A DNA stretch of 64,000 bases from Tumebacillus sp. BK434 (lineage in GTDB: Bacteria > Bacillota > Bacilli > Tumebacillales > Tumebacillaceae): positions 806,001 to 870,000 of the forward strand of contig NZ_SLXS01000001.1 in NCBI RefSeq assembly GCF_004340785.1, written 5' to 3'. The position numbers and the translations under genes are program-made. Below, in pieces: positions 34,301 to 42,178 of the stretch. Within the stretch, counting starts at the first letter, position 1. Each line of letters opens with the position of its first letter. The notes below the pieces were generated by a model. It was not told the origin of the DNA. It saw only the letters and a list, made by a program, of their open reading frames with translations, and made no database searches.

Positions 34301-35752
34301 GGCGATCTTCGCAAACAGCGCGGGTACGGTCTCCTCCGGATAGTCGACCTTGTTTTGGTTAAAGTCGATCAGTTGGGTATGCAGCTCTTCCTGGGTCAAC
34401 AGGGGCAGTTTGGCCACTTGAAGACCGGGGTTGGCGACGATGCTTTCCAGCAGGTTGATGAAATGATCGGTCATCCGGGCGATCGTCGATTCGTCAAACA
34501 GGTCGGTGCTGTATTCCAAGCTGCCGGAGATGCCTTCCGGATGCTCCGACAAGCCCATGTTCAAGTCAAATTTTGCTGTGCGGTCGCCCGTGTCCAGCGT
34601 GCTCATCTCCAGGCCCGGCAGCTGATGCGAGCCGGAGGGCGCGTTTTGCAGCGCAAACATCGTCTGGAACAGCGGCGTGTAGCTCATGTTGCGCTCCGGC
34701 TGCACCTCTTCGACCAGCCGCTCAAACGGCAGGTCCTGATGCGCGTACGCATCGAGCGCCGTCTGGCGGACGCGCGCGAGCAGATCGCGGAACGTCAGCA
34801 AGCCGGAGAGGTCGGTGCGCATGACGAGCGTGTTGACGAAGAAGCCGATCAGCCCTTCGATCTGCCCGTTGTTGCGCCCGGCGATCGGCGTGCCGACCGC
34901 GATGTCGGTCTGCCCGGTGTAACGGCTGAGCAGCGCGGAAAACGCCGCCAAAAGCGTCATGTACAGCGTGGCGCCTTCCTGCTGGCTCAGCTGCGCCAGC
35001 TTGTCAGACAGCGCTTTGCTCAGCTGAAAGCGCAGCGACCCGCCTTGATGGCTCGGCAGCGCCGGGCGCGGACGGTCGGCCGGCAACTGCAGCACGGGCG
35101 GATGATCACCGAGCTGTTTCTTCCAATAGGAAAGCTGACGGTCCAACTCAGCGCCGGAGAGATGTTCCATCTGCCAGGCGGTAAAGTCGATATATTGAAT
35201 CGGCAGATCCACAAGCGGTGACGACTGGCCGCCGGAAAACGCTTCGTACAGCACGGCCATCTCATTCATCATCACGCCGCACGACCAGCCGTCCGAGATG
35301 ATATGGTGCATATTCAAAAGCAGGACATGCTCCTGCTCGTCCAGTTTCAGCAGCGTCGTCCGCATCAGCGGACCTTGGGTCAGATCGAACGGGCGGTTCG
35401 CATCCTCCCGCGCCAGATCGTGCGCCTTGTCCATCCGCACTTCGGTGGGCAGACGGCGCAAGTCGAGCAACGGCATGGCGAACGCCATCTGCGGGTATAC
35501 GACCTGCATCGGCGCGCCGTTCTCTTCCGCAAATACCGTGCGCAACGTCTCGTGGCGCGCCACGATCTCCTCCAGACTCCGCTTGAGCGCGTCGACATTC
35601 AACTGCCCCTGCATCCGAATGGCAAACGGAATGTTATACATCGCGCTGCCCGGCATCAGCTTGTCCAGAAACCACAGCCTTTGCTGGGCAAACGATGCAG
35701 GAAACGTGAATGCTCCTTCCACAGCCGTCTGGTTTCCTGTATGGTTCATCAT
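25322..35752 (-). CDS. Three-module NRPS with thioesterase: C-A-T-C-A(Pro-like)-T-C-A-T-TE
   Basis: 3476 residues. Module 1: C (HHIISDGWS), A (TSGSTG near 620; pocket D-A-P-L-S-G-A-V-A, unassigned), T near 1011. Module 2: C preceded by a glutamate-rich linker, A (near 1687; D-I-Q-Y-T-A-Q-V-V, Pro-like), T near 2087. Module 3: C, A (near 2756; D-I-A-M-F-G-A-I-L, unassigned; the usual PKGV reads PKAV), T near 3141. The thioesterase has GWSLGG near 3272 and a C-terminal GHHFSI histidine motif. The chain starts with a condensation domain and no loading module, so it should accept an acyl or peptidyl group made elsewhere or act as an acylating starter C domain. AGGAGG lies 5 nt before ATG 35752 (8 nt before the adjacent second ATG). 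No epimerization or methylation domain is seen. Confidence 0.95.
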   Translation of the reverse strand: MMNHTGNQTAVEGAFTFPASFAQQRLWFLDKLMPGSAMYNIPFAIRMQGQLNVDALKRSLEEIVARHETLRTVFAEENGAPMQVVYPQMAFAMPLLDLRRLPTEVRMDKAHDLAREDANRPFDLTQGPLMRTTLLKLDEQEHVLLLNMHHIISDGWSCGVMMNEMAVLYEAFSGGQSSPLVDLPIQYIDFTAWQMEHLSGAELDRQLSYWKKQLGDHPPVLQLPADRPRPALPSHQGGSLRFQLSKALSDKLAQLSQQEGATLYMTLLAAFSALLSRYTGQTDIAVGTPIAGRNNGQIEGLIGFFVNTLVMRTDLSGLLTFRDLLARVRQTALDAYAHQDLPFERLVEEVQPERNMSYTPLFQTMFALQNAPSGSHQLPGLEMSTLDTGDRTAKFDLNMGLSEHPEGISGSLEYSTDLFDESTIARMTDHFINLLESIVANPGLQVAKLPLLTQEELHTQLIDFNQNKVDYPEETVPALFAKIAGQYPDKAAVSFEGSVLTYRELSERANQLAHVLQRKGVGPDVLVGLCMERSLEMIIGLLAIVKAGGAYVPLDPAYPKDRIAYMLEDSAVGVLLTQEKLLPELPDHGAEMICLDRDWHLIAAESPAAPDVSITPNHLAYMIYTSGSTGRPKGVLIPHRGVVRLVINSDYLIFGAEEVFLQIAAISFDAATPEVWGALLHGAKLVVFPAQTPTVDEVVRVLSEEQITVALLTSGLLPQLAEADLSSIGHLKLLSVGGDVMSSPHAKKFLQKLPGCILANAYGPTENSVASTTNWLTAAEQVTPVVPIGRAIRNNELYVLDLHRQPLPLGVPGELYVGGPGLARGYLNRPELTAEAFISHPFRADGSRLYKTGDLVRLLPNGMLEFMGRIDHQVKVRGFRIELGEIEAVIGQQEAVKEAIVIVREDVPGDKRITAYVVPHGADVSVAELRTRAKELLPEYMVPSAFVVLAEMPLTPNGKIDRKALPMPDGARTEEQAYVAPVTDVEQKLAEIWADILRVDRIGQQDNFFEMGGHSLLATRLMSRVLDDFGVDLPLRMLFEAPTLSELAGRITEALGSGAVAAEQGPLHGVRAEDEEEEDQGYPTSFAQQRLWFLDQLIPNSPLYNIPMAYRVYGPLDVDALRASFNEIARRHETLRTTFRMRGTMPEQVIAPELELPVPLTSIEHLPEAEREAEVKRLADAEARQPFDLSTGPLVRAKLVRLSENDHLMMFTIHHIIADGWSYGVLISELTQLYQAFVKGQPSPLPELPLQYADFAVWQRNYLQGEVLETQLNYWRKQLGGTLPILELPTDFKRPAVQTHVGEGLHVTLPKELMHKLQALSKQEGSTLFMTLLAAFKALLFHYTKQDDILVGTPIANRNRSGIEGLIGFFVNTLVMRSDLSGDPSFQEMVQRVRGTALEAYQYQDVPFEKLVEELAPERDQSHSPIFQVMFALQNFAAEGSMTDEIQLVGVSQESKTAKFDLLWTMAEREDGLSVSLEYNVALFTGATIERMARHFRTLLEAAVQDPSLPISALPLMSAEEEQQVLTLSNGISLDYADGLCAHQMFEAQVVRTPEAVAVVLEQEQLTYAELNERANRLAHHLKARGVGPEVLVGLCMERSIDLAVATLGIMKAGGAYVPLDPAHPKDRIGFILEDAQVGVLVTQAGLVEHLPTDGVNVVAVDGDWPEIAQQPPHNPNSGETLDNALYVIYTSGTTGKPKGVMMTHRPLRNMISWQLEETPYAFGERTLQYASMTFDISFQEYFCTLSTGGTLVLVSEEVRRDPVRLLGYLAAKGVHRIYLPFVAFQQLCEVAEGLPEALPLQLKEITTAGDQLQTTRPVRNWLASLEGCRLYNQYGPTECHVVTSYTLPLEQETWPLLPPIGRPIGNTQIYILDPLMRPVPVGVPGEVYIGGMSLARGYLGRDELTAEKFVADPFSGKPGARLYRTGDLARYLPDGNIEFYGRIDTQVKIRGYRIELGEIETILGQHPGVLETVVMAREQTEGGAKTMLVAYVVLDQEQEPSTHELRSFLKERLPEYMVPQLFMAIDAVPLTPNRKIDRKALPAPDGLRPELNESFVAPRTATEELMAGIFRDVLKVERIGIHDHFFDMGGHSLLATQMISRIRQVFGMELPVRALFEAATVASLVDYMKRHSELATGAAAPPIVPVGRDRDLPLSFAQQRLWFIDRLTQQSSYNMFSGVRFKGDLNAEALERGLQEIVRRHEVLRTTFSLVDGSPVQVVHADMIHELEKIDLRKLPEAEREAQTLRLAELEARKPFDLSQGPLFRSTMLTTADDEAVLLFTMHHIVSDGWSIGVFVSELGDLYAAFAEGRPSPLPELVVQYADFAHWQRAWLEGDNLQAQLAHWKDKLSGAKTVLPLPHDHPRPPVPTLRGGSHAHRLSKELTDQLQALCQQEGVTMYMTLLAALNVLLYRYTGQDDILVGSPIAGRNRSEIEPLIGFFVNTLVLRTDLSGQPTFRELLQRVRQTALDSYAHQDLPFERLVEEVQPNRDMSVSPLFQVMFAVQNAPMGDLSLPGVTMSALEAGGGVANFELALMVYESEEGQLHAFNYQADLFEAATIERMGQHLQSLIAALVADPDRKIAELPLLSAAEAEQLDAWNPGALEFPQDKCAHDFVAVHASRTPEAAAVEYGGESLTYAELDARANALAHRLQSLGVAPDVLVGVCMEKSPEFIVSLLAVHKAGGAYVPIDPAHPQDRIAYMLEDAGLTVLLTKEHQAPNLPATGAAVVCVDREDSCAGYPATAPQTAVQPHHLAYLLYTSGSTGKPKAVMIEHRQLVSTMWALIGEFGYDSSTCKLSVTTMTFDINVAEIWAPLFVGGTTVLLAKEQVLNIPQLVRELRSSNVCMSVPSLMRHVAQEILQQGAPVTSLGTLFVGGEAVPADLQVVLRQAFPNARVVVAYGPTETTILCTFHDAEVQTSERLVIGRALSNAKLRVYDAQVARVPLGIAGELYIGGAGVGRGYLGQPELTAAQFVELDGERWYKSGDLVRFLPNGDVEFLGRIDHQVKIRGFRIEIGEIESLLTAHPQVALATVVALDDLHGEKRLVAYVEAEAAEGLTTELRGHLRQSLPEYMIPSAFVVMEHLPLTDNGKVDRRALPVPEELGIEREIEFVAPRDELETELAAIWEELLGAAPSVKDDFFAIGGHSLLAVRMMALIEQRLGFSLPLSVLFQDGTIAGLAELLRQGVGTRTGTSLVPVQATGSKPPVFFVHPVGGGIFSYFELARRLGADQPFYGLQALGFDDDNLPLSTFEEMAAWYIEEIRRVQAEGPYRLGGWSLGGAIAFEMTRQLRAQGEAVELLIMLDTMAPVEQNRAEPMDDLRALMNFAGDLAGTSGLDFSNLGEMSAQLEALGAENALEMIYHSAMSTGSLPPGLKFDHVRRLYKVFKANTDAMTSYEPADGLDEAVRVAFFRASTTPELADFDHIRQDPTYGWSQLCSRVEVSEAEGHHFSILQQPHVQSLAERLHKYLEQVKSVSQ

Positions 35753-35770
35753 GAAGACCTCCTAGCCAGA

Positions 35771-35839
35771 TCACAGTCTTAGTGCATTCTCATCGAATTC
35801 GTAATTGTTCTCTATCTGATCTATTTCTTTGTTAAACAT
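35771..35839 (-). CDS. Candidate 22-residue acidic leader peptide upstream of the NRPS operon
   Basis: A mini-ORF runs from ATG 35839 to TGA 35771. It begins MFNKEIDQIE and ends DENALRL, with seven Asp/Glu against two Lys/Arg. AGGAAGG sits 7 nt before the ATG. Its stop is 18 nt before the NRPS start codon and just before that gene's own AGGAGG, the arrangement of a leader peptide or a coupled small gene. No hydrophobic signal segment and no family was recognised. The ribosome-binding site and placement support translation, but chance cannot be excluded at this length. Confidence 0.4.
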   Translation of the reverse strand: MFNKEIDQIENNYEFDENALRL

Positions 35840-35972
35840 GCATAAACCTTCCTGAAGTTCTAAAGTTTTTATTGCGATTGCATTCCTAAAAATTTACCCC
35901 AGCTTTTCGGCTTCGTTAGTCTCGTTTCAGATTGAAGCAATTGACGGATTTATTGTTTTAATTGTCCAGCTG
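35840..35972. other. Non-coding, AT-rich divergent intergenic segment
   Basis: This is the central part of a roughly 300-bp gap between the NRPS operon (minus) and the symporter gene (plus). It must hold the NRPS operon promoter, but I could not pick a convincing -35/-10 pair on the minus strand. No terminator, repeat or riboswitch-like structure was seen. Confidence 0.4.
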
Positions 35973-36001
35973 TTGACTTCCGACAAAATTGTGACTATCA
36001 T
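35973..36001 (+). promoter_or_regulatory. Housekeeping sigma-type promoter of the symporter gene
   Basis: The -35 TTGACT (35973-35978) and -10 TATCAT (35996-36001) are separated by exactly 17 nt. They lie about 54 nt before the symporter start, on the plus strand. Confidence 0.7.
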
Positions 36002-36054
36002 ATTCCCAAGTAATCCGAGCATCATTATCAACTTTTGAATGGGAGGTGCCCAAC

Positions 36055-37368
36055 ATGCTGGCAAGCTTGTTGATTGCGCTTGTTATCCTGATCTTCTTGT
36101 ATTTCTTAAAAGCGAAAAAAGTCGGCTTCGGCACCCGTGTCATCCTCGCGATGCTGCTGGGTGTCGGGCTCGGGGCAATCTTTGGTGAGGAGGCGCAGAA
36201 AGTCGGCACGATCGGCTCGATCTACGTCTCGCTGATCAAGATGATCGTCATGCCGCTGGTGATCGCGATGATCATCACGGCGGTCACCCAACTGACCGAT
36301 CCGACCCAACTCCGCAAACTCGGTCTGAAAACGGTCGCCCTCTTCCTCGCCACCACGGGGATCGCGGCGGTGATCGGCATTCTGGTCGCCCTGGCGATCG
36401 ATCCGGGCGCCGGTGTGCAATTTGTGAAAGACGCGTCGTTTGAAGCGCGCGAGATCCCGACGTTCGACAAAGTCTTGCTCGACCTCGTGCCGTCCAACCC
36501 GGTCAATGAGATGGCGAACGGCAAGGTGATCCCGGTGATCATCTTCTCCCTGTTCCTCGCCGTCGCGATCCTGATCGAGCGTTCCCGCAAGCCGGAGACG
36601 GTGCAGCCGGTGATGGACTTCCTGAACTCGTTTGCGAAAATCATGTTCCGCGTCGTCAAACTGGTCATCGCCCTCACCCCGTACGGCGTCTTCGGCCTGA
36701 TGACCTCGATGGCGGCCAAATACGGCTTGTCATCCCTGTTGCCGCTCGGCGAAGTGATCCTCGCCGTCTATGTGGCCTGCCTGCTGCACTTTGTGATCAC
36801 CTACGGCTCGCTGGTGACGTTTGTGGCGCGCGTGAACCCGCTGCGCTTCCTGAAGAAAATCTACCCGGTCATCGCCGTCGCGTTCACCACGCGCAGCTCC
36901 TACGCGACGCTGCCCGTGAACATGGAAGTGATCACCAAGCGCGTCAAAGTGTCTGAAAAGATCGCATCGTTTGTCGCGCCGCTCGGCGCCACGATCAACA
37001 TGAACGGCTGCGGCGGTCTGTACCCGGCGATCGTGGCGATCTTCGTCGCCCGTGTCTTCAACATCGACCTCGGCTTCACCGACTACTTGCTGATCGTCGG
37101 TTCGGCGATGATCGCTTCGATCGGCACGGCTGGCGTCCCCGGTCCGGCGACGATCTCGACCACCGTCGTGCTGACCTCGCTGGGTCTGCCGCTGGAAGGC
37201 TTTGCGCTGGTGCTCGGCATCGACGCGATCATCGACATGGCCCGCACCGCAATCAACGCGACCGGCACGACCGTGTCCTCGCTGATCATCGCCAACTCCG
37301 AAGGCGAATTCGACCGCGAAGCGTTTAACAACGGCACCGATGAAGACTTGGAAACGAAAATCGCATAA
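36055..37368 (+). CDS. Dicarboxylate/amino acid:cation symporter (DAACS), cystine-carrier-like
   Basis: A 437-residue integral membrane carrier of the SLC1/DAACS family, which takes up acidic amino acids, dicarboxylates or cystine with Na+ or H+. Many hydrophobic segments run through the protein. The hairpin motif reads FTTRSS rather than the TSSS of glutamate carriers, and NMNGCGGLYPA resembles the NGCAG of TcyP-type cystine transporters, so cystine is a reasonable but unproven substrate. The C-terminal region has the conserved D-A-I-I-D-M-A-R-T-A-x-N helix. ATG 36055 is used because GGGAGGTG (36041-36048) sits 6 nt upstream; an in-frame GTG at 36046 would lie within that site. It is transcribed away from the NRPS genes from its own promoter and is followed by a terminator. 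Confidence 0.9.
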   Translation: MLASLLIALVILIFLYFLKAKKVGFGTRVILAMLLGVGLGAIFGEEAQKVGTIGSIYVSLIKMIVMPLVIAMIITAVTQLTDPTQLRKLGLKTVALFLATTGIAAVIGILVALAIDPGAGVQFVKDASFEAREIPTFDKVLLDLVPSNPVNEMANGKVIPVIIFSLFLAVAILIERSRKPETVQPVMDFLNSFAKIMFRVVKLVIALTPYGVFGLMTSMAAKYGLSSLLPLGEVILAVYVACLLHFVITYGSLVTFVARVNPLRFLKKIYPVIAVAFTTRSSYATLPVNMEVITKRVKVSEKIASFVAPLGATINMNGCGGLYPAIVAIFVARVFNIDLGFTDYLLIVGSAMIASIGTAGVPGPATISTTVVLTSLGLPLEGFALVLGIDAIIDMARTAINATGTTVSSLIIANSEGEFDREAFNNGTDEDLETKIA

Positions 37369-37380
37369 CTGCGCACATCA

Positions 37381-37408
37381 AAAAGGCTCCCTGCCCAGGG
37401 AGCCTTTT
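37381..37408. terminator. Bidirectional intrinsic terminator
   Basis: AAAAGGCTCCCT (from 37381) and AGGGAGCCTTTT (ending 37408) form a 12-bp stem with a very short loop. It serves the symporter on the plus strand and the ABM gene on the minus strand. Confidence 0.9.
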
Positions 37409-37409
37409 G

Positions 37410-37736
37410 CTAGTTGTTGAATGAATAGTCCCGCTCTACTTTGCAAATGCGCGTCACGTAGCGGCTGTACCAGTCGCTGCGGCCTTTCGCCTGCGCTTGC
37501 TGATGGTCGACGTTCTCTTTCCACGCCTTGATCGCCGCGAGCGACTCCCAGTAGGAGACGGTGATGCCAAGTCCTTCCTCGCGCGCGCTTTCCACGCCCA
37601 AAAAGCCGGGCTGCTGCTCGGCCAGCCGCACCATCCGTTCCGCCATCTCCCCATAGCCATTGTCGCCTGCTGTGCGTTGCGACGTGAAGATGACCGCGTA
37701 GTAAGGCGGCTGCGGAGTGTTCACAGGCTGTGTCAT
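37410..37736 (-). CDS. Antibiotic biosynthesis monooxygenase (ABM) domain protein
   Basis: A 108-residue protein of the ferredoxin-like dimeric alpha/beta barrel type. YYAVIF at the start, AERMVRLAEQQPGFLGVESAR in the middle and ITVSYWESLAAIKAWKEN are the usual ABM landmarks. Family members include small monooxygenases and haem-degrading proteins, and many have no known reaction; the substrate here cannot be told. ATG 37736 is preferred over longer frames because AAGGGGGG lies 7 nt upstream. It stands alone between the symporter and the YeiH-type gene, convergent with the former. The name does not by itself tie it to the peptide locus. Confidence 0.85.
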   Translation of the reverse strand: MTQPVNTPQPPYYAVIFTSQRTAGDNGYGEMAERMVRLAEQQPGFLGVESAREEGLGITVSYWESLAAIKAWKENVDHQQAQAKGRSDWYSRYVTRICKVERDYSFNN

Positions 37737-37807
37737 CGCGAATCCCCCCTTCCTGCAACTTCGTCCCATGATTAGCATTGCTTATGGATCGCATTAAAAG
37801 TTCCGAT

Positions 37808-37836
37808 TTCAAATCATTTCTGACAACCTCTATACT
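37808..37836 (+). promoter_or_regulatory. Probable promoter of the YeiH-type gene
   Basis: TTCAAA (37808-37813) and TATACT (37831-37836) have a 17-nt spacer and lie about 35 nt before the start codon. The -10 is strong, the -35 moderate. Confidence 0.5.
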
Positions 37837-37870
37837 CAAGATAGCACATTACGGACGAAAGAAGGGGATC

Positions 37871-38869
37871 ATGATGGATATCATCGCCAAACTCCGGCTC
37901 CCGAACCACCGCCATCTGCCCTTTATATCTGGCATCTTGTTTACGCTCCTGCTCGCGCTGCTCGGCTTCGGACTCGCCCAACTGCCCGGCCTGAGCCAGA
38001 TCGGTCCACTGGCCTGCGCCATCTTGCTTGCAGTGCTCTACCGGCAAAAATTCGGCTACCCGGACACGCTGCGCAGCGGCATCCAATTTTCCTCCAAGCG
38101 CCTGCTGCGCCTCGCGATCATCCTGTACGGCCTCAAACTTAACCTGCAGCTCTTGATCAGCAAAGGCCTGCCGCTCTTGGCGCTCGACGCGCTGGTCATC
38201 CTGTTTGCGATCGGGCTGACCGTCCTGCTCGCCAAGTGGTGGAAAGCCGACTTTTCTTTGTCGCTGCTACTCGGCATCGGCACCGGCATCTGCGGCGCGG
38301 CCGCCATCGCGGCGGTGACGCCGATCCTGCGCAGCAAGCAGGAAGACTCGGCCCTCTCCGTCGGCATCATCGCGCTGACCGGGACGCTTTTTGCGGTCGG
38401 CTATGTGCTGTTGCGCCCGGTGCTTCCGCTCGCGGACGGCGTATACGGCATCTGGGCCGGCCTGTCGCTGCATGAGCTGGCCCACGTCGCGCTCGCCGCC
38501 GCCCCGGCCGGGCAAGACGCGGTGGCGCTCGCATTGCTCGCCAAGCTCGGCCGCGTGCTATTGCTCGTCCCGTCCTCCTTCCTGCTGCTGTTTTGGCAGC
38601 GTAAAAAAGCGGGGACTTCCGCACCGATCGAGTTCCCGTGGTTCCTGCTCGGCTTCCTTGCGCTCAGCATCGCCGGAACGCTGTTCCCGCTGCCGGCGGA
38701 CGTCCTCCAGATCCTCTCCACGCTGACCACGCTCCTGCTCGCCATGGCGATGGTCGGCCTCGGCCTCAATGTCGCCCTCCGCGACCTGCGCGCCAAAGCA
38801 TTGCGCCCGCTTTTGATCATCGCCGTCACTTCGACTCTGCTCTCCACTTTGACTTTCTGGTTGCTCTAA
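37871..38869 (+). CDS. YeiH/UPF0324-type putative anion exporter membrane protein
   Basis: About 332 residues with roughly ten hydrophobic segments. The family signature GIGTGICGAAAIAA near the middle and GLSLHELAHV after it identify the YeiH group, often annotated as putative sulfate exporters although the substrate is not established. ATG 37871 and ATG 37874 are both possible; AAGGGG at 37862-37867 favours the second. In many bacteria a LysR regulator is next to yeiH; none is here. The gene ends just before a bidirectional terminator. Confidence 0.85.
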   Translation: MMDIIAKLRLPNHRHLPFISGILFTLLLALLGFGLAQLPGLSQIGPLACAILLAVLYRQKFGYPDTLRSGIQFSSKRLLRLAIILYGLKLNLQLLISKGLPLLALDALVILFAIGLTVLLAKWWKADFSLSLLLGIGTGICGAAAIAAVTPILRSKQEDSALSVGIIALTGTLFAVGYVLLRPVLPLADGVYGIWAGLSLHELAHVALAAAPAGQDAVALALLAKLGRVLLLVPSSFLLLFWQRKKAGTSAPIEFPWFLLGFLALSIAGTLFPLPADVLQILSTLTTLLLAMAMVGLGLNVALRDLRAKALRPLLIIAVTSTLLSTLTFWLL

Positions 38870-38876
38870 ACAAACA

Positions 38877-38903
38877 AAACCACCGCCTACACAGCGGTGG
38901 TTT
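38877..38903. terminator. Bidirectional terminator between YeiH-type and GNAT genes
   Basis: AAACCACCGC (38877-38886) and GCGGTGGTTT (38894-38903) form a 10-bp stem with a 7-nt loop. The right arm lies within the last codons of the GNAT gene on the other strand. Confidence 0.85.
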
Positions 38904-39348
38904 CCCCTATCTTCTTCACAAACAGCACGCGGCTCTGCCCCTGCCCGTCGTACTCCTCCGCCACTTTTTCAATCGCAAAGCCCATCCGCGTATGAAAGGC
39001 GACCGACCCTTGATTGACCGGCGAAGTCACACAGCGCACCGTGTCACAGCCCCGCGCCTGCACCCGCTGGAAAAACGTTTCATACAAGCGGTTGCCGAGG
39101 CGCATGCTCCGGTACTCCGGATGCACGCCGACAAAATGGATATACGCCTCGTTTGGAAACGTCTGCGAGACGAAACCGATCAGAAAGGCCACGATCTCGC
39201 CCGCTTCTTCCAGCACGAAGCTCGTATCCCGAAAATGGACAAAAAACAGCTTGGGCAGCATCGCCGCCATGGGACGTCCGCCCCACCAGCTGTCGATCAC
39301 CCGCATCACGTACGCATAGTCCGCTTCCGCAACCTCACGCAGCTCCAT
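38887..39348 (-). CDS. GNAT family N-acetyltransferase
   Basis: 153 residues of the GCN5-related fold, which transfers acetyl from acetyl-CoA to an amine. The acetyl-CoA loop is recognisable as VHPEYRSMRLGNRLYE (R/Q-x-x-G/A region), followed by NQGSVAFHTRMGF, the usual beta5-alpha4 segment. The substrate is unknown. ATG 39348 has GAGG directly before it and GGTGGG further upstream; the frame extends only six codons further. It is the last gene of the minus-strand run that starts with pelD. Confidence 0.85.
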   Translation of the reverse strand: MELREVAEADYAYVMRVIDSWWGGRPMAAMLPKLFFVHFRDTSFVLEEAGEIVAFLIGFVSQTFPNEAYIHFVGVHPEYRSMRLGNRLYETFFQRVQARGCDTVRCVTSPVNQGSVAFHTRMGFAIEKVAEEYDGQGQSRVLFVKKIGETTAV

Positions 39349-39375
39349 CCTCTTCCCACCTTGCACACTCGTTTA

Positions 39376-39675
39376 TTACTCGGTCTGCTGACCGCCGTCG
39401 AGCAGCTGTTTGGCGTCGGCCAGCCCTTGGCGATGGCTTTCGATGTAGTTGATAATCTGGTCTTTCAGCTCGCCCACGCTATTGGCATACAGGAAATCGT
39501 CGTTGATCACCACGTACGCATAGCGCATGCAGATCCCGCAGCGGTCGAGACAACCGTCCGGTTCGATCGCCAGCTCCGGGTAGGTGGAGGACAGCCAGTC
39601 CACCACCGCGATATCATCTAAAAACGCATTGCTCGAACAGCATTCCAGCGTAAACTGTTTTTCCGTCTCCGCCAC
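39376..39675 (-). CDS. DUF1450 family protein
   Basis: 99 residues. A conserved cysteine pattern (ECCSSN near residue 12, then GCLDRCGICM) places it with the DUF1450 family, small proteins common in Bacillales whose function is not known; the cysteines suggest metal or redox chemistry. The start is GTG 39675 with AAAGGAG overlapping the stop of the pseudouridine synthase gene. A long acidic and amide-rich C-terminal helix follows the core, longer than in short relatives such as YuzB. Confidence 0.8.
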   Translation of the reverse strand: MAETEKQFTLECCSSNAFLDDIAVVDWLSSTYPELAIEPDGCLDRCGICMRYAYVVINDDFLYANSVGELKDQIINYIESHRQGLADAKQLLDGGQQTE

Positions 39676-39681
39676 GCGCCT

Positions 39682-40602
39682 TCACTCCTTTCCCTCATCC
39701 GCCTGGCGCAGTTTCTCCACCAGACGGGTCATCTCCTCAGGCAGCGGGGATTCAAAACGCAGTGGCTCCCCGCTTCTCGGATGCACGAAGCCAAGCAGCT
39801 TGGCATGCAGCGCCTGCCGCTCAATCCAAGCGGCATCGTCTGTCGTGCCGTACATCGCATCCCCAAACAAAGGATGCCCGATATGCTTCATATGCACGCG
39901 TATTTGGTGCGTCCGCCCGGAATGCAGCTTGAGATCGACCTGCGTCCCTGCAACAAAACGCTCCGTCACCCGATATTCCGTGCTCGCGGGCTGGCCGTCC
40001 TCCCGCACCACGCGCACTCGAAAATCTTCGTCGCTGCGCCCAATCGGGCCGACAACCAACCCTTCCTCCAAGTCCAGCCGCCCGTGCACGACCGCCGTGT
40101 ACGCCCGCTCGATCGTGCGCGCCATCATCTGCTGGCTCAAAAACTGATGCGCATGATGATTTTTGGCGATCACGATCAGCCCCGACGTCCACTGGTCGAT
40201 GCGGTGCACCGGGCGAAAGCGGGCGACGACGCCCCGCTGTTTCCAATCGTACACAACCCCGTTGGCCAGCGTGCCTGTCCAATGACCCGACGTCGGGTGC
40301 ACGATCAGCCCGGCGCGCTTGTCGACGACCAGCACGTCTTCATCTTCATAACAAGTTGCAAAAGGGATCGGCTCCGGCAAAATATCGACCGACTCTTCCG
40401 CCGGCAGCAGCAGGCGCAGATGATCGCCTTCCGCCACCCGCCAGGAGGTCCAGATCGGTTCGCCGTTTAACAGCACCCCTTGTCCTTCGGTCAGCTTGCG
40501 GATGACTTTGCGCGACATCTTGAGCTGCTTTTGCAGCACATCTTTGATCTTGCGCCCTGCCAGCTCCTCGCCGATCGTCAAGGAGTACAATTCGTCTTTC
40601 AT
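39682..40602 (-). CDS. RluA family RNA pseudouridine synthase
   Basis: 306 residues. An N-terminal S4-like RNA-binding segment (about 15-80; VIRKLTEGQGVLLNGEP) precedes the catalytic domain. The conserved HRIDQWTSGL motif contains the aspartate that attacks the uridine, and HSGRTHQIRVHM is the second family signature. It should convert specific uridines in rRNA or tRNA to pseudouridine; the target site cannot be told from sequence. ATG 40602 has AGGAG upstream, within the 3' end of pelG. It follows pelG by 7 nt and so is likely co-transcribed with the pel operon. Confidence 0.92.
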   Translation of the reverse strand: MKDELYSLTIGEELAGRKIKDVLQKQLKMSRKVIRKLTEGQGVLLNGEPIWTSWRVAEGDHLRLLLPAEESVDILPEPIPFATCYEDEDVLVVDKRAGLIVHPTSGHWTGTLANGVVYDWKQRGVVARFRPVHRIDQWTSGLIVIAKNHHAHQFLSQQMMARTIERAYTAVVHGRLDLEEGLVVGPIGRSDEDFRVRVVREDGQPASTEYRVTERFVAGTQVDLKLHSGRTHQIRVHMKHIGHPLFGDAMYGTTDDAAWIERQALHAKLLGFVHPRSGEPLRFESPLPEEMTRLVEKLRQADEGKE

Positions 40603-40609
40603 GGAACGG

Positions 40610-42178
40610 CTACTCCTCCTTTTCCTGCTTGCGGTTGTGCTTTTTGCTTCGCGGCGGCAGTTTCATCTCCGGGTACCATTTATTCTCTTCTTCTTCCCGC
40701 TGCTTAAACCGCTCCGCTTCCTCCGCATCGAGCACCGGATAGCCCAGGCGCTGCTGACGGCGGTTCGCCGTCGCCGCCGGAGGCAGCCAGCGCTTGCGCA
40801 CCCCGTTTGGATCGTAAAACGCATAGAACAACAGCCGATCGAGCTGGCGGTTTAGCATCCACAGCGTGACGAGCAGCATCAGCACCGAGCCGAGCAGATA
40901 GCCGGCACCCGGCGACCAGTTGTACTCGGTCGCGATCTCGCCGCCGAGGAGCAGCGACAACATGGCGATCCCGGCCGCCCACATCGCCTGTTTGCGCGCG
41001 TCGAAATACAACAGCAGCAAAAACGCCGTGATCCAGACCATATGCGGCACCGAGCCGATGATCGTCCACTGGAAGATGTCGATCACGTCCGGATAGATCT
41101 GTTTAACCTGCTGGGCGAACACCCAGGCCAGCAGCGCCACAAACGCTTGGATCTTCATCATCCGCAGCAAGGACGCTTTGGTCTCCAGCCGCAGCTCCTC
41201 TTCGAACATGCGGACGGGAGCCAACGTGTCGCCGCTTTCGATCGCATCATAAAAACGCCGGAATACTTTGTAGAAATCGGTCTCGATATTCACCGAAAAC
41301 AGCGTAAACGCCGGAATCAGCGCCAAAAACGTCCAGAACTTCGCCAGATCATACCCAGGCGACAACAGGTAGCTGCCGCCGACGATCAAGCTGTGCTCCG
41401 ACAGCCAATACATCCCGTTGTCGATCCACAAGGTCATCGCGTAACAGAAGCCGATTCCGATCAACTCCGGGTAGCGCTTGAATTGCGGCTTGACCTCATA
41501 CACCGCCGGAGTCTGGCCTGGGAAGTCGCGCACGACGACGCTGCCCAGCCAGAAAAACGCCACGCCTTGCCCGAGCGTAAACATCGCCATGACGACCGTT
41601 TCATTCGCCTGCAGTCCGTTCAGCTTCATATATACGCCGTAGATCAGCACCATCACGCCAAGCGAGGCCAGACCAAACAAAAAGCCGCGGGCGATGTCCC
41701 AATACGCTTTTGCAGCCGACAGCAGAATCATGATCAGCCCGAGCTGTGTCAGGATCACCGTCAAGAGCACCGTCCAGACCTTGTAGGCGACCGGAAGTGG
41801 TAAAAACCACTGAATCCCCGTCCCGATCAGAGTCGCCGCCAGCCCCGTGTACAGATACACGCCGGTAAAGCCGCTGAGCAGACGTTCCGGCGCTTCCACA
41901 TAGAGCGCATCGGCCAGATAGCGAGTCAAAAAGAACTGCGCCGTCGTCGAGATCAGATTGGACGTGATCATCGCATAGGTAATCGTCGCGAAAAACAGAT
42001 CGCGCTGCGCGTTTTGCAAGCCGAACGCCTTGCTCCACGACAAGAGCAAAAACAATGCGATCAGCGTCAGGAGCCACGGCCCGGCCGCCACAAAAGCGGC
42101 CGCGCCGTACACTTTCCACTTGCCGGAGCGTCCGGCGTCACCGATCGCCTTGCGCAGCGTAAAACCAATGCCCGCCAT
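40610..42178 (-). CDS. pelG: Pel exopolysaccharide membrane transporter PelG
   Basis: 522 residues with about a dozen hydrophobic segments. It opens with MAGIGFTLRK, the hallmark of PelG, a flippase-like protein of the MOP superfamily that moves the Pel polymer across the cytoplasmic membrane with PelD, PelE and PelF. A highly basic C-terminal tail of about 30 residues (ending KKHNRKQEKEE) lies in the cytoplasm. The ATG shares its A with the pelF stop (TAATG), so translation is coupled. Confidence 0.93.
   Translation of the reverse strand: MAGIGFTLRKAIGDAGRSGKWKVYGAAAFVAAGPWLLTLIALFLLLSWSKAFGLQNAQRDLFFATITYAMITSNLISTTAQFFLTRYLADALYVEAPERLLSGFTGVYLYTGLAATLIGTGIQWFLPLPVAYKVWTVLLTVILTQLGLIMILLSAAKAYWDIARGFLFGLASLGVMVLIYGVYMKLNGLQANETVVMAMFTLGQGVAFFWLGSVVVRDFPGQTPAVYEVKPQFKRYPELIGIGFCYAMTLWIDNGMYWLSEHSLIVGGSYLLSPGYDLAKFWTFLALIPAFTLFSVNIETDFYKVFRRFYDAIESGDTLAPVRMFEEELRLETKASLLRMMKIQAFVALLAWVFAQQVKQIYPDVIDIFQWTIIGSVPHMVWITAFLLLLYFDARKQAMWAAGIAMLSLLLGGEIATEYNWSPGAGYLLGSVLMLLVTLWMLNRQLDRLLFYAFYDPNGVRKRWLPPAATANRRQQRLGYPVLDAEEAERFKQREEEENKWYPEMKLPPRSKKHNRKQEKEE

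Noticed and set aside
8618-35752. DNA repeats between NRPS modules.
   Set aside because: The recurring segments match conserved C/A/T core motifs and are explained by domain homology, not mobile or tandem repeats.
37410-37736. ABM-domain gene as a tailoring enzyme of the peptide locus.
   Set aside because: The family name is historical; the gene is separated from the NRPS operon by the divergent symporter and two promoters.
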